The notes beneath the pieces were generated by a model. That model did not search any database. It saw only the letters and a list, made by a program, of their open reading frames with translations, and had not been told where the DNA came from. A DNA stretch of 64,000 bases from Hydrogenimonas sp. (GTDB lineage: Bacteria > Campylobacterota > Campylobacteria > Campylobacterales > Hydrogenimonadaceae). The stretch is taken from positions 1,688,001 to 1,752,000 of the forward strand of contig AP019005.1 in NCBI GenBank assembly GCA_003945285.1, in the 5' to 3' direction. The stretch's first letter is position 1. Each line of letters opens with the position of its first letter. Shown in pieces: positions 43,870 to 52,763 of this stretch. A program made the translations under genes and the position numbers.

Positions 43870-45138
43870 TCAAAGAACAAGCCGTTCGGAGACAAAAAGT
43901 CCGACAAGCATGATGCCCAGGGTGAGAGTGAAAAACTGCGCAAGTCTCCACCCCAGCTTCAATCCTCCGAGCCAGAAGACTATGCCCAGCTTCACGATGG
44001 AGTTGGTGACAGAAGCCGCTACTATGCCTTTCATAGCGGCGACTTCGGCCAACTTACCGTCTGCCGAGAGCTGACTCAGCGATAGGGTGATCGCATCGAC
44101 ATCGGTTAAGCCGGAGAAGAACGAAACTATGTAGACGCCTATATCTCCGTACCTTGTCTGAACGAAAGCGACGGCTCCGTATATAATTCCGAAGAGTATA
44201 CCGAATTTTATCGCTTCACTCAGCTGAAGCGGGTTTTTGGTTATTGCGGAGCTCTCTATGCTGATCTGCACGCTTTTTGAGTGTGTGTAGAGGTAGTAGC
44301 TGAAAGCGAGCCCCGAAAGAGCCGCCCCAAGGTATGCGGGAGCCAGCCTCCCGGCGAGCTCTGGATGTATGACAAATGCTTCGAAGAGGACCCTCAGATA
44401 CATGAACGTACAGGCTATCGCGATACCCCCTGCATAGTTGTTTAACAGCTCCTCCCTTTTTTGAAACATTTTCGAGAGTGATACGGTGACGGCGGTGGAT
44501 GAGATCAGCCCTCCGGCAGCACCGGTCAGAAAGACACCGTGCTTCTGACCGAATACTTTTATGGAGACATAACCGACAAAAGAGATACCGGCTATGACGA
44601 CGGCCATGAGCCAGGTTTTGTAGGGGTTGAAAATATTGTACGGCCCTATCATCCTGTCCGGAAGAACCGGAAGAACCACGAAACTCATCACAAGCAGCAG
44701 GACAACCGCTTTTATATCCGTAGAGGAGATGTGTGCCTCTACCTTTCTGAGTCTCGGTTTTATCTCGAGAAGAATGATGGTGACGACACCTATGAATGCG
44801 GCGTAATTCTCAAATCCGAACCGAACCATGAGCCCCAGCATGAACGTTACTATCGCCGCCGCCTGCGTAGTCATTCCCCACCTCTGGGATGTACGCACCT
44901 TCATGACGTAAGATGTTCCCACCAGAAAACCGAAAACCGCCATGGATACGAGTATGAAACCGGGTATATAGTGCTCGAGCCATCCGGAGATATAACCGGC
45001 CAGTGCTATGAGTGCGAATGTCCTCGAGCCTGCAAAACTCTGTTCGCCTTTGTAGATATATGTCATGGAGCGCTGCATACCGATCGTAAAACCGAGCAAA
45101 ATCGTGATAACGAGCGATTTTACAACATCATACTCCAC
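43870..45138 (-). CDS. MgtC/SapB-type membrane protein with DUF4010 domain
   Basis: A 422-residue integral membrane protein with about 11 helices. The N-terminal third is MgtC/SapB-like (LLGFTIGMQRSMTY...GSRTFALIALAGYISG), and the rest fits DUF4010 (LPDRMIGPYNIFNPYKTWLMAVVIAGISFVGYV, GGLISSTAVTVSLSKM, FSGLTDVDAITLSLSQL). Related proteins are linked to magnesium homeostasis or are uncharacterised. No specific operon partner is evident. Confidence 0.85.
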   Translation of the reverse strand: MEYDVVKSLVITILLGFTIGMQRSMTYIYKGEQSFAGSRTFALIALAGYISGWLEHYIPGFILVSMAVFGFLVGTSYVMKVRTSQRWGMTTQAAAIVTFMLGLMVRFGFENYAAFIGVVTIILLEIKPRLRKVEAHISSTDIKAVVLLLVMSFVVLPVLPDRMIGPYNIFNPYKTWLMAVVIAGISFVGYVSIKVFGQKHGVFLTGAAGGLISSTAVTVSLSKMFQKREELLNNYAGGIAIACTFMYLRVLFEAFVIHPELAGRLAPAYLGAALSGLAFSYYLYTHSKSVQISIESSAITKNPLQLSEAIKFGILFGIIYGAVAFVQTRYGDIGVYIVSFFSGLTDVDAITLSLSQLSADGKLAEVAAMKGIVAASVTNSIVKLGIVFWLGGLKLGWRLAQFFTLTLGIMLVGLFVSERLVL

Positions 45139-45560
45139 TCTTATCTCCTTAACTGTCTTGATAACCTAAGAACCGATATTCACAAACCAATGTATATCAG
45201 GGAATAATACACTTTGATTTTATCACATCGCACCTTCTATCTTATACGACACCGAAGGGTAGATATAGTGTGCAATGTCAGTCCATAATCAAACCGCTTC
45301 AGGAGCGGCAAATTATGCTTTCTTGATTCTTAAAGAGTTTGTTAATAAAAATTTTTTATACTAATTCAACCGGAAATGCTTTAATCTTATTTCACGGATT
45401 TACCTCATGCAACGTTACGCAGAGTCTGTGAACCAAACCCGGGGCCAACTTCGCGGACAGTCCTGGTCTGAACTATTCGAGTTTCATGCTCGAGCCGTTT
45501 AGCTAGACTATGCGAAATCCGTTTAGATTGAGGCTAAACTACAAAAAACAAGGAGAAAAT
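45139..45560. other. 422-base intergenic region before the lipoprotein gene
   Basis: This gap separates divergent genes. It includes a small hairpin CCGCTTCAGGAGCGG (about 45295-45309), an AT-rich promoter-like part (AATAAAAATTTTTTATACTAATT), a segment CAACGTTACGCAGAG near 45411 loosely like the repeat ends, and the mirrored pair GTTTAG...CTAAAC just before the ribosome site. No gene is seen. Confidence 0.5.
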
Positions 45561-47096
45561 ATGAGAAATATGCTGTTAGGCAGTGCCGTATTGGCTTCGT
45601 TACTCTATTTTACCGGATGCGGTAGCGTAGATAATAACACATCCACCATAGGTGCCGCCAGCACCGGAGTTTTGGTAGATGCACCGGTTGCCGGAGTAGA
45701 TTACGAGTGCTCCGGCGGTAAAAACGGGGTTACAGGAACAAACGGTGAGTTCCAGTTCAACGAAGGAGATACCTGTAAGTTCAGCATAGGCTCCCTGCCG
45801 CTGGGAGATGTTCTTGCAAAAACCATCGTTACGCCCAAGGATCTGCTTGGAACCCAGGACTTCAACGATACGAAAGTGCTGAACCTTGCAAAACTGCTAT
45901 GGGCTCTTGATTCAGACGGTAACGTAACCAACGGTATACAGATAGACAGCAATATAACCGAAAGTCTCTCCGCGTTGAGCCTTGCGACGGATGATCCCGA
46001 TGATATCTTCGACGCCTTCGAAGACTATATCGAAGATATCGCGGAGGCTTTAGGGAATGACATCGATGCCGAAATCTCCATGTACAACGACGATGACATA
46101 CTGAAGCACCTGGAGAAGAGCGAAATGGAGGCCGAGTACGCCTACACCGATCTCCCTCTCGTAGCACTGAGCAGAGACCACTTCACCGGCAAAACGTTCT
46201 ACATGGATGACGATATAACTCTTACGTTCAATTCGAATGGATCCTTCACGGAAGTCTATACCGACGATGGGGTAACGACTACCTTCACCGGGGGCTGGAC
46301 CATAGCCGGAGACAGACTTGTACTGATAAAAAACAGCGGCAGCGGTATATCTTCTGAGTTCATCGTATTTACAGAAATAACCGATACATATGCCAGATTC
46401 ATAGCTTTCCTGAGTGACGACGTAGAGGGCGGTACGGCAATGATTGTTTCAAGCGCAACCGCAACAGACGGCACCGCTTTCAACCTGAAGTCAGATATCA
46501 AGTTTTCCGACTTTGCAAATAAACAGTTCACAACCGCCGATGGAGTAGTAAGTCTCTATCCGGACGGAAGCTATACCGATATAGGCAGTGAATGGTCTAT
46601 AGCAGGTTCCTGGACAATTGTAGACAACTACCTGGTGCTAAACGGAAAAGATACCACATTCAACTCCATAAGCTTTGCCGGGGTGGATGCGAACAACACC
46701 TCCAAAGTCTATATTTTCAGTGAAAACGGAGCGAGTGAAAAGAACGTAACTATATCCGATCTGAACTCCACCCTGCCTGAGCGCGATGTCACAAACAGAG
46801 TCGCGTTAAGCAAGGATCTGTTCAGCGATAAAAAAATAGTTATAAACGACACCATACTGGAGTTGGAAGCGGATGGAGAGTATAAAGAGAAGGGGTCAAA
46901 CTATGAAGCCGAAGGCTCATGGACCATTCTGGACAACTATCTTGTATTGACCGGTCGCGAAAATTACGGAAGCCCGATTTTCGCCATTATCGCATTCTCC
47001 GACATAAACGCCGCCTCTGCGACCTTTACGATATACTCTGCAGACGGGGTTGAAAGCATCACCTCCGCCCCGGTTTCAGTTCTGGAAGATGACTGA
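45561..47096 (+). CDS. surface or periplasmic lipoprotein with three internal repeats
   Basis: A 511-residue lipoprotein if started at 45561 after an AAGGAG ribosome site; lipobox YFTGC puts the lipidated cysteine at residue 20. A first domain (ASTGVLVDAPVAGVDYECSG...FSIGSLPLGDVLAKT) resembles N-terminal modules of other epsilonproteobacterial surface lipoproteins. Three similar beta-rich units follow, at about 46153-46440, 46495-46760 and 46797-47070. Each has the pattern of a charged start (ALSRDHF/KFSDFA/ALSKDLF), then G-W-T-I and YLVL-G. The units look like small beta-barrel or lipocalin-like folds, but I recognise no family. Function unknown. Confidence 0.75.
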   Translation: MRNMLLGSAVLASLLYFTGCGSVDNNTSTIGAASTGVLVDAPVAGVDYECSGGKNGVTGTNGEFQFNEGDTCKFSIGSLPLGDVLAKTIVTPKDLLGTQDFNDTKVLNLAKLLWALDSDGNVTNGIQIDSNITESLSALSLATDDPDDIFDAFEDYIEDIAEALGNDIDAEISMYNDDDILKHLEKSEMEAEYAYTDLPLVALSRDHFTGKTFYMDDDITLTFNSNGSFTEVYTDDGVTTTFTGGWTIAGDRLVLIKNSGSGISSEFIVFTEITDTYARFIAFLSDDVEGGTAMIVSSATATDGTAFNLKSDIKFSDFANKQFTTADGVVSLYPDGSYTDIGSEWSIAGSWTIVDNYLVLNGKDTTFNSISFAGVDANNTSKVYIFSENGASEKNVTISDLNSTLPERDVTNRVALSKDLFSDKKIVINDTILELEADGEYKEKGSNYEAEGSWTILDNYLVLTGRENYGSPIFAIIAFSDINAASATFTIYSADGVESITSAPVSVLEDD

Positions 47097-47467
47097 CGGC
47101 AGGTAAAGGGCACCACTCTTCACGGTAGCCGATAACGGCCCGCTTTCCAAAAACGGAAAGGCGGGTCGGCCTAAAGGCCGCTCTTACCACACTCCCGGCT
47201 CATGTCGAAACCGATGACAGAATCGGCATAAAGCGTGGGGGATCTTTATTGCACCTTGCTCTTTCTAAAGAAACCACATATAATCTGTATACCAATTCTG
47301 TAATAATCCGGCATAAACACTGTTTCCTATTGTCAAGTCTTATATTTCATTAAGAAACATAAGACTAAAATTTCGCCGATATTACTATATAGAGCGGTTG
47401 TTTTAAAACCGGGTATAGTGTATTTTTCTCTCACTTAACGAGATAAACATAATTTCGGATCATAATG
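47097..47467. other. 371-base region between lipoprotein and R-M genes
   Basis: The gap starts with a GC-rich stretch holding two hairpins (CCCGCTTTCC...GGAAAGGCGGG at about 47139-47166 and GGCCTAAAGGCC), plausible terminators for the lipoprotein gene, and then becomes AT-rich towards the restriction-modification island. No gene is seen. Confidence 0.55.
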
Positions 47468-47893
47468 TTATTTACTATTTCTCAAATCTGCAATAGTTTC
47501 TTTTATTTTATTAGCTATGCTCGATGCATCTTGATAAATGTCTTTTTCCCAAAAACGCAAAACTGTCCATCCATCCTTCCTCAGCTTTTCATTTACATCT
47601 TTATCTCTTTTGATATTGCGTTCCAGCTTCGCATTCCAATACTCTTGATTGCTTTTTGGAATGGCTTTTCCCTTTTTATACAATCTTCCATGCCAAAAAT
47701 CGCTATCAACAAATATTGCAAGCTTATATTTTTTTATATAAATGTCAGGCTTTCCAAATATGTTTTTTGCATGAATTCTATATCGAACACCCAGCTTGAA
47801 CAGGGCTTTTCTCAGCACAACTTCAGGCTTTGTATTTTTAGAACGAATGCGTTGCATATTTTTTTTTCGTTGCTGAGGAGTCAAGTTGTCCAT
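47468..47893 (-). CDS. vsr: very short patch repair (Vsr) endonuclease
   Basis: Vsr nicks DNA next to T:G mismatches that arise when 5-methylcytosine deaminates, protecting sites of a C5 methyltransferase. The 141-residue protein has the family pattern MQRIRSKNTKPEVVLRKAL, GKPDIYIKKYKLAIFVDSDFWHG and TVLRFWEKDI. The usual GCFWH stretch reads SDFWHG here. It is the last gene of the methyltransferase-nuclease-Vsr set, 9 bases after the nuclease gene. AT-rich, as its neighbours. Confidence 0.92.
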   Translation of the reverse strand: MDNLTPQQRKKNMQRIRSKNTKPEVVLRKALFKLGVRYRIHAKNIFGKPDIYIKKYKLAIFVDSDFWHGRLYKKGKAIPKSNQEYWNAKLERNIKRDKDVNEKLRKDGWTVLRFWEKDIYQDASSIANKIKETIADLRNSK

Positions 47894-47902
47894 GCTTTAT
47901 TT

Positions 47903-48859
47903 CTAAACTGAAAAATCCAAAAAATAATTTTCATCGTCTATTTTACAAACCCTAACATCTCTACGACCATATTCATCCAGATTGTTCAATGTGACCATTT
48001 CACCTTCTGGAACTCCTAACCTTCTTCTAAAATATAAGCCTAAAGTACTATTGTTCATATATGTATGAAGTGCTTTGCCATTATCTTGTGCGCGCACACA
48101 ATCAAGAATATAACCATCATCTGTATAAACTATAAAAGGAATTCCCCTTTCAGGGAAAAAATTTGATCTTTGAACATCAGCAGGAATTGGGATGTATGCT
48201 TGATTGGGTTCTCTTCCTGCTTCGGGCCTTTGTCCCCAGTTTAGTCCAGAACGTTCCGGGACCCGTAGCGGACCTTTTCTATCAGTTACAAGAGAAAGGG
48301 TGATACAGTCATTAAAATTATGATCAATATTACCAATGCCGGCAGAATCGTTTCTAATGCACTGTAACGTGGTTACATTTTGCAATGGAAAAATATCAGT
48401 TACTTCTGGGTCCCGGCAACTGATTGCTGATTCTAAAATTTCGTTGTAGTAATTATATGCGTTTATCGGATCTGTTTCTTCAAGCGCTTCATTCTGCCTC
48501 CATGAAAATGCTTTGAGACTGTAATTCGCAGAACCAATGAACCCAATTATTCCCCTGTTTTCATCATTCATCCAAACATATGTTTTTGAATGGACAGGAA
48601 AATCCATATTGACATATCCACAAAAAAATCTGTCGGGATATTCTTCCACAATTTGCTTGAATGCATTATGCATTTGAAGACTCAATCCACCACTTTTCAC
48701 CATTCCAATCAAAAGATGTATAGTGATGTCTGGATACTCATATAGTTGTCGAAGTGCCATTGATGGTGAAGCATAACCTGAAACAACGTATAAATGTTTT
48801 GCCCCATTCTCAATATGAGGTCTTATTAAAACCTCTTCATATAAATTTTCAGTAAGCAC
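47903..48859 (-). CDS. PLD-family restriction endonuclease (NgoFVII-like)
   Basis: The 318-residue protein carries one phospholipase D-type HKD motif: H90-x-K92 in VHSKTYVWMND, followed by GFIGSANYS (GSxN at 109-112). This is the layout of NgoFVII/BfiI-like restriction enzymes, which act as dimers and need no metal ion. The C-terminal part, with SLVTDRKGPLRVPERSGLNWGQR, probably recognises DNA. It lies between the C5 methyltransferase and Vsr genes and so forms a type II system with them. The target sequence cannot be read from the protein; NgoFVII itself recognises GCSGC. Confidence 0.85.
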   Translation of the reverse strand: MLTENLYEEVLIRPHIENGAKHLYVVSGYASPSMALRQLYEYPDITIHLLIGMVKSGGLSLQMHNAFKQIVEEYPDRFFCGYVNMDFPVHSKTYVWMNDENRGIIGFIGSANYSLKAFSWRQNEALEETDPINAYNYYNEILESAISCRDPEVTDIFPLQNVTTLQCIRNDSAGIGNIDHNFNDCITLSLVTDRKGPLRVPERSGLNWGQRPEAGREPNQAYIPIPADVQRSNFFPERGIPFIVYTDDGYILDCVRAQDNGKALHTYMNNSTLGLYFRRRLGVPEGEMVTLNNLDEYGRRDVRVCKIDDENYFLDFSV

Positions 48860-48907
48860 AATATTCCTTTCAAAACAAGGTATTGTGCAAATATATAATA
48901 TACTGTA

Positions 48908-50005
48908 TTAAATTTTATTAAATTGCAAATTTGGTTCAACACTTTCGTAATCTATACAGGCAAACGTCTTTAAAATAGATTCAAACAAAATTTGCGCCAT
49001 GAGCGGCGAAACCGCCATCCCAATTTGTCTTCTCACGCTTTCTTTTTTCCCAACAAATACAAAATCATCAGGAAACGTTTGAATTCTGGCCCGCTCGCGA
49101 TTCGTAAGTGCTCTGAGTTCTTTATAATGATACCCATGGGTGCCGCCGCCCCCGCTTCCTGTAATTGTGTAAGAAGGCTGATTTGGATGAAGTCTTCTGT
49201 ATATCTGACTCATTTTTGCACCTTTTACGTTGAGCTGAAGGTGTTCTGGGAGCTCGGTCTGCCAAATATTTTCTCCAGGTTTTATATATTTCAAACGTTC
49301 AACAACAATTGCTGATTGTTTAGTTATCTCATGATTTGGAGCATCAGATGGAATGGGATTGTCTTCCAAAACCTCCTTAACTGAAATATGCTTATTTTTG
49401 GTAGTAGGTGCAGGAACTTTAAATTTAAGGCCAATTTTCTTGTCAATCCCTACAATTATTATTCTATGTCTTTTTTGCGGGACTCCGTATTCTTCAAAAC
49501 GATATTTATGTACTGTAAGTTCATACCCATTGCCTGCATTTTTTAGGTCATTCAATATTTGATGAAAAGCCTTACCCTCATTTGCACTTGTAAGTCCGCC
49601 CACATTTTCTGCCAAAAAAAATTTGGGCTTGAACGTACTTAAAATTTTTACTCCATACTTATACAAGCCTCCAAATTCTCCACCCATTCCTTTGGATTCA
49701 CCCACTATGCTAAAATCATTGCATGGAAAACCGTAAGCAAAAGCATCTATTTCATCCAAGACTGATATAAACTTTTCATCTTTCATCAAGTTTCTTACAT
49801 CAGAACAGATTATTTTTGCACCTTTGATGTTTTGCGCATATGTCTGGCAACTTTCCTGATGATAATCAGTCGCCCACACATGCTTAATTCTATATGTAGT
49901 TTTGTTTTCTAAACTACGGACAATTGCTTTTTTTGCTCCCAAAGCCAAACCACCGGGACCACAAAACAGTTCACCCAATTTAAAAACAACTTCTTTTTCG
50001 TGCAT
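48908..50005 (-). CDS. DNA (cytosine-5) methyltransferase
   Basis: A C5-cytosine methyltransferase of 365 residues. Motif I is LFCGPGGLALGAKKA (13-27), the catalytic cysteine is C95 in GFPCNDFS (motif IV), ENVGG is motif VI, and motifs IX-X (YRRLHPNQPSYTITGSGGG and NRERARIQTFPDDFVF...QIGMAVSP) are present. It protects the host from the PLD-type nuclease encoded next. The gene is markedly AT-rich against the rest of the window, indicating horizontal gain of the whole island. A DCM-like orphan role is unlikely given the nuclease partner. Confidence 0.95.
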   Translation of the reverse strand: MHEKEVVFKLGELFCGPGGLALGAKKAIVRSLENKTTYRIKHVWATDYHQESCQTYAQNIKGAKIICSDVRNLMKDEKFISVLDEIDAFAYGFPCNDFSIVGESKGMGGEFGGLYKYGVKILSTFKPKFFLAENVGGLTSANEGKAFHQILNDLKNAGNGYELTVHKYRFEEYGVPQKRHRIIIVGIDKKIGLKFKVPAPTTKNKHISVKEVLEDNPIPSDAPNHEITKQSAIVVERLKYIKPGENIWQTELPEHLQLNVKGAKMSQIYRRLHPNQPSYTITGSGGGGTHGYHYKELRALTNRERARIQTFPDDFVFVGKKESVRRQIGMAVSPLMAQILFESILKTFACIDYESVEPNLQFNKI

Positions 50006-50683
50006 TTAACTCTCCAACTATAGTATTTTCAATCAGCAATATTGCAGCATATATTTTTTGATTATAACATATTTGCAGCTTAATTTCAACAAAAACGATT
50101 TTGGCATAACGAAAAGATGAACATATTTTACTTCCGAACATAAATGACTCTATACAAATGTTTGCAATAAAAATATCAAGACTGATTTGCAAAGGAAGCC
50201 ATTTTGGACTTTCAAGACAAACAGCTCAAAACCTTTATCGGAATAAATTTCTGTTCGCTATAGCCGTATTTATACCATACCTCAATTAGATCTGTTAGAG
50301 ATAAGTGATAAGCGAAAAAGTGAATCCTATTCGCAATTCCTGATTCCAAAAAATCGCATCCTCATACATATTTCGCAATGCCCATGTTTTGTTGGGGTTT
50401 TTTGGGGAAAAATATTGGTATTAAAGTGATGAGTTCAATTTTGAAGTTTTTACATAGTCTGTTTTCACAATTTTTTTCTGACTCTCACAAAAAACTAGAC
50501 AGTAATACAAGCTGTCTTACTAGATATACTTTTACATGACATGTATAAGTTGACTTTGGAATTGTCTTTTTCAAGGAAACTACTTAAAAGCAAAGAAGAG
50601 TGTATTAAAACATTTAATGATGCTTGTGTTATAATAAAATGTATGTATAATATTTTTGTTATATAAATGCATTTGGATTGCGT
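50006..50683. other. 678-base AT-rich region without a supported gene
   Basis: This gap lies upstream of the restriction-modification genes. Short frames here have no ribosome site or family resemblance. It holds small inverted repeats (GACAGTAATACAAGCTGTC at about 50499-50517, ACATGACATGT at 50533-50543) and a TTATAATAAAATG promoter-like box before the DUF6471 gene. It may be decayed island DNA. Confidence 0.5.
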
Positions 50684-50908
50684 ATGGATAAAAAAGAACT
50701 CTCAATACAAGCAAAAAAACTGATCAAGAAATTGATGATAGAAGAAGATATTTCTTATGTCGAATTACAAAAAAAACTCGAAGAAAAAGGTTATATCTAT
50801 TCTGTAGAAGCACTACGGAGCAAAGTTTCTCGCGGTAGGTATGATATTAGATTTTTGCTCGAAATAGCAGAAGCCTTGAAGAAAAAAGTCGAAATTTCCA
50901 GTAATTAA
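50684..50908 (+). CDS. small DUF6471-like helix-turn-helix protein
   Basis: The 74-residue protein (MDKKELSIQAKKLIKKLMIE...) resembles the DUF6471 family: a helical unit in which DISYVELQKKLEEKGYIYSVEALRSKVSRGRYDIRFLLEIAEAL reads like a small XRE-type DNA-binding domain. The ATG at 50684 is preferred over a TTG two codons upstream. It is AT-rich and sits at the edge of the R-M island, divergent from the methyltransferase gene, where a controller protein would be expected. Control of the R-M genes is a possibility only. Confidence 0.65.
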   Translation: MDKKELSIQAKKLIKKLMIEEDISYVELQKKLEEKGYIYSVEALRSKVSRGRYDIRFLLEIAEALKKKVEISSN

Positions 50909-50962
50909 CTGAGCTGACGTAAAATTTGTCAGCCTCTAGATTTGGGCCTTCAGGGCCTGGTG
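50907..50962. repeat. type D repeat end (copy 2)
   Basis: AACTGAGCTGACGTAAAATTTGTCAGCC resembles, on the same strand, the reverse complement of the right end of 20990-21160 (AACTGACATTACGCTAAATTTGTCAGCC). The following GATTTGGGCC...GGCCTGGTGATAA links it to the repeats near 8487 and 9574. The stop codon of the DUF6471-like gene lies in the repeat end. Confidence 0.6.
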
Positions 50963-51123
50963 ATAAGAAAAATTTCCCATATAGATCCCGGTTTTAAATC
51001 TAAAGTGCAATTTCACCTCTGAAAACTCTATTCAAAATTGCCTAAGAACTCTCATTTTTCATGAAAGAGATAAAGTTCATGGGCAGTTTCGCAGTTAAAA
51101 ACCGCCCCTATCGCATATACCGA

Positions 51124-51870
51124 TCAAGCAGATTCGGTATTGCTCAAAACGAGAATCAGCGAGCCGGTCACGACAGTGGCGATGATGGTGTATCCGGTCG
51201 GGAGGTCGAAGCGGTATGAGAGAAAGAGTGCCAGGGTGACAGAGAGGCCTCCGAAGAGCCATGCAAACGGTAAAGAGGGCCACCTCTTCTGTATCAGGGC
51301 GGCGTAGGCCGGTGCTATGAGCAGTGCGAAGACCACGAGCACTCCGGCGATCTGTACAGAAGAGGTAACCGTTATGGCCAATGCGGTGAAGAATATGATC
51401 TCTTTCAACATTCCCGATGTTCGGGGGTAGATCAGGAACATGACCGCGGCAACGGCCCCATAGAGCAGAAAAGCCTTCAGAACATCGGCCGGTGCGGCAA
51501 AAAGGATATCCGCCGCGCTCAGCTTGTTAAAGAGCTCCATTCCCTGACCGCTCTGGGCCAGTATCAGCATGATGGAGGAGATACCGAGTGCGTAAAGAAG
51601 CCCTATGAACGCTTCGACATGCCGTAAACGCCGGCTTGCATATGCTATCACCAGGGCCGCCGTGAAGGCGAAAAAGAGTGTCAGCGGCGTCTGGTATCTC
51701 CCCTCCAGAAAAGCGCTGCTGACAGCAACGCCTATTGCGGCGACCTGCCCGATTGCCAGGTCGGTGAAGATGACGCCGCGTTTTATAATCTCCAGCCCGA
51801 AGACGGCATGTATAAAAACGAGCAAAAGGCCCAGCACAAAAGCGGGCCACAGAATCTCCACTATCGGCAT
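51124..51870 (-). CDS. znuB: metal ABC transporter permease (ZnuB-like)
   Basis: A 248-residue inner-membrane permease of the ABC-3 family that imports zinc or manganese. About eight hydrophobic helices are visible, and the family's DLAIGQVAAIGVA, VSSAFL and ALLIAPAYAALI segments are present. It overlaps the substrate-binding gene by ten bases and is last in the operon. No ATPase (ZnuC) gene lies in the operon or anywhere in this window. Zinc is favoured over manganese from the binding protein and the His-rich small protein upstream. Confidence 0.85.
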   Translation of the reverse strand: MPIVEILWPAFVLGLLLVFIHAVFGLEIIKRGVIFTDLAIGQVAAIGVAVSSAFLEGRYQTPLTLFFAFTAALVIAYASRRLRHVEAFIGLLYALGISSIMLILAQSGQGMELFNKLSAADILFAAPADVLKAFLLYGAVAAVMFLIYPRTSGMLKEIIFFTALAITVTSSVQIAGVLVVFALLIAPAYAALIQKRWPSLPFAWLFGGLSVTLALFLSYRFDLPTGYTIIATVVTGSLILVLSNTESA

Positions 51871-52742
51871 AGGCGCTCGGCATAGGTCTCATAGAACGAC
51901 TCTAGCGTCCCTGAACCCTCTACGGCTCCAAGATCATGAGGCAGCACCACGACCCGCGCACCAGTTTTTGCCGCTATGAACCTTGCCGTCCTCTTTTCAT
52001 GGTAGGGGTCTTGCAAAATCGTTTTGACACCCTTCTCTTTCATCGAGGCGATCAGCTCCAGTGTATGTTTCGAGCCGGGGGCGATGCCGGGCAGCGGTTC
52101 TATAGTGCCGACAGAAACTATGCCGTAGCGTTTGAGAAAGTAGTTGTAGAGCTCATGGTACTGAACCACTTTCATGCCCCGGCACTTCTCCATCCGGGCG
52201 TCGAATCTTTTCAAAAACTTCTGCCAGCGGTCCAGAAATCTTTTCAGGTTGGCCGCATAGTCGTTTTTATGGAGCGGGTCTACGATTTCGAGTTTATGCT
52301 CTATCAGCGTCGCAATCGGGACAATATTGTGCGGATCGATGTAGAAGTGGGGGTTGCCCTCGGGGTGAACATCCCCGTATGCGCGTGAAACGGCTTCTGA
52401 TTTCTCTATCGTATCTACCACCCTGCTCACATCTACAAACCCGGCTCTTCCCGGGTTGATCTTCGGGTTGTTGGCACGCTCGAGCAGCGGAGGGAGCCAG
52501 CCTATCTCCAGTCCGCCGCCGTTGATGACCAGCATATCGGCACGGCTCAAACGGCTTATCAGTGACGGTTTGGGGACGACGAAATGTGGGTCTTGCTTCG
52601 GACTGCTCAGCACCGTGACTTTTACATGTTCTCCGCCGATACTCTCGGTTACGGCTGCAAGATAGCTGTATGTGACAGCCACATCGACACGTGCCAGCAG
52701 TGCAGAAAATGTCAAAACCAGCACTATAAACACTTTTTTCAT
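51861..52742 (-). CDS. znuA: metal ABC transporter substrate-binding protein (ZnuA-like)
   Basis: The 293-residue periplasmic protein captures the metal for the ABC permease. A signal peptide (MKKVFIVLVLTFSALLA) leads a cluster A-I fold. Likely metal ligands are H52 (SPKQDPHFVVPKPS), H133 region (NPHFYIDPHN), H200 region (QYHELYNYF) and a final Asp/Glu (QDPYHEK). Unlike many ZnuA proteins it lacks a long histidine-rich loop, so iron or manganese cannot be ruled out. It starts 21 bases after the porin-like gene. Confidence 0.87.
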   Translation of the reverse strand: MKKVFIVLVLTFSALLARVDVAVTYSYLAAVTESIGGEHVKVTVLSSPKQDPHFVVPKPSLISRLSRADMLVINGGGLEIGWLPPLLERANNPKINPGRAGFVDVSRVVDTIEKSEAVSRAYGDVHPEGNPHFYIDPHNIVPIATLIEHKLEIVDPLHKNDYAANLKRFLDRWQKFLKRFDARMEKCRGMKVVQYHELYNYFLKRYGIVSVGTIEPLPGIAPGSKHTLELIASMKEKGVKTILQDPYHEKRTARFIAAKTGARVVVLPHDLGAVEGSGTLESFYETYAERLCR

Positions 52743-52763
52743 TGTTGATTCTCCCTGAAACTT

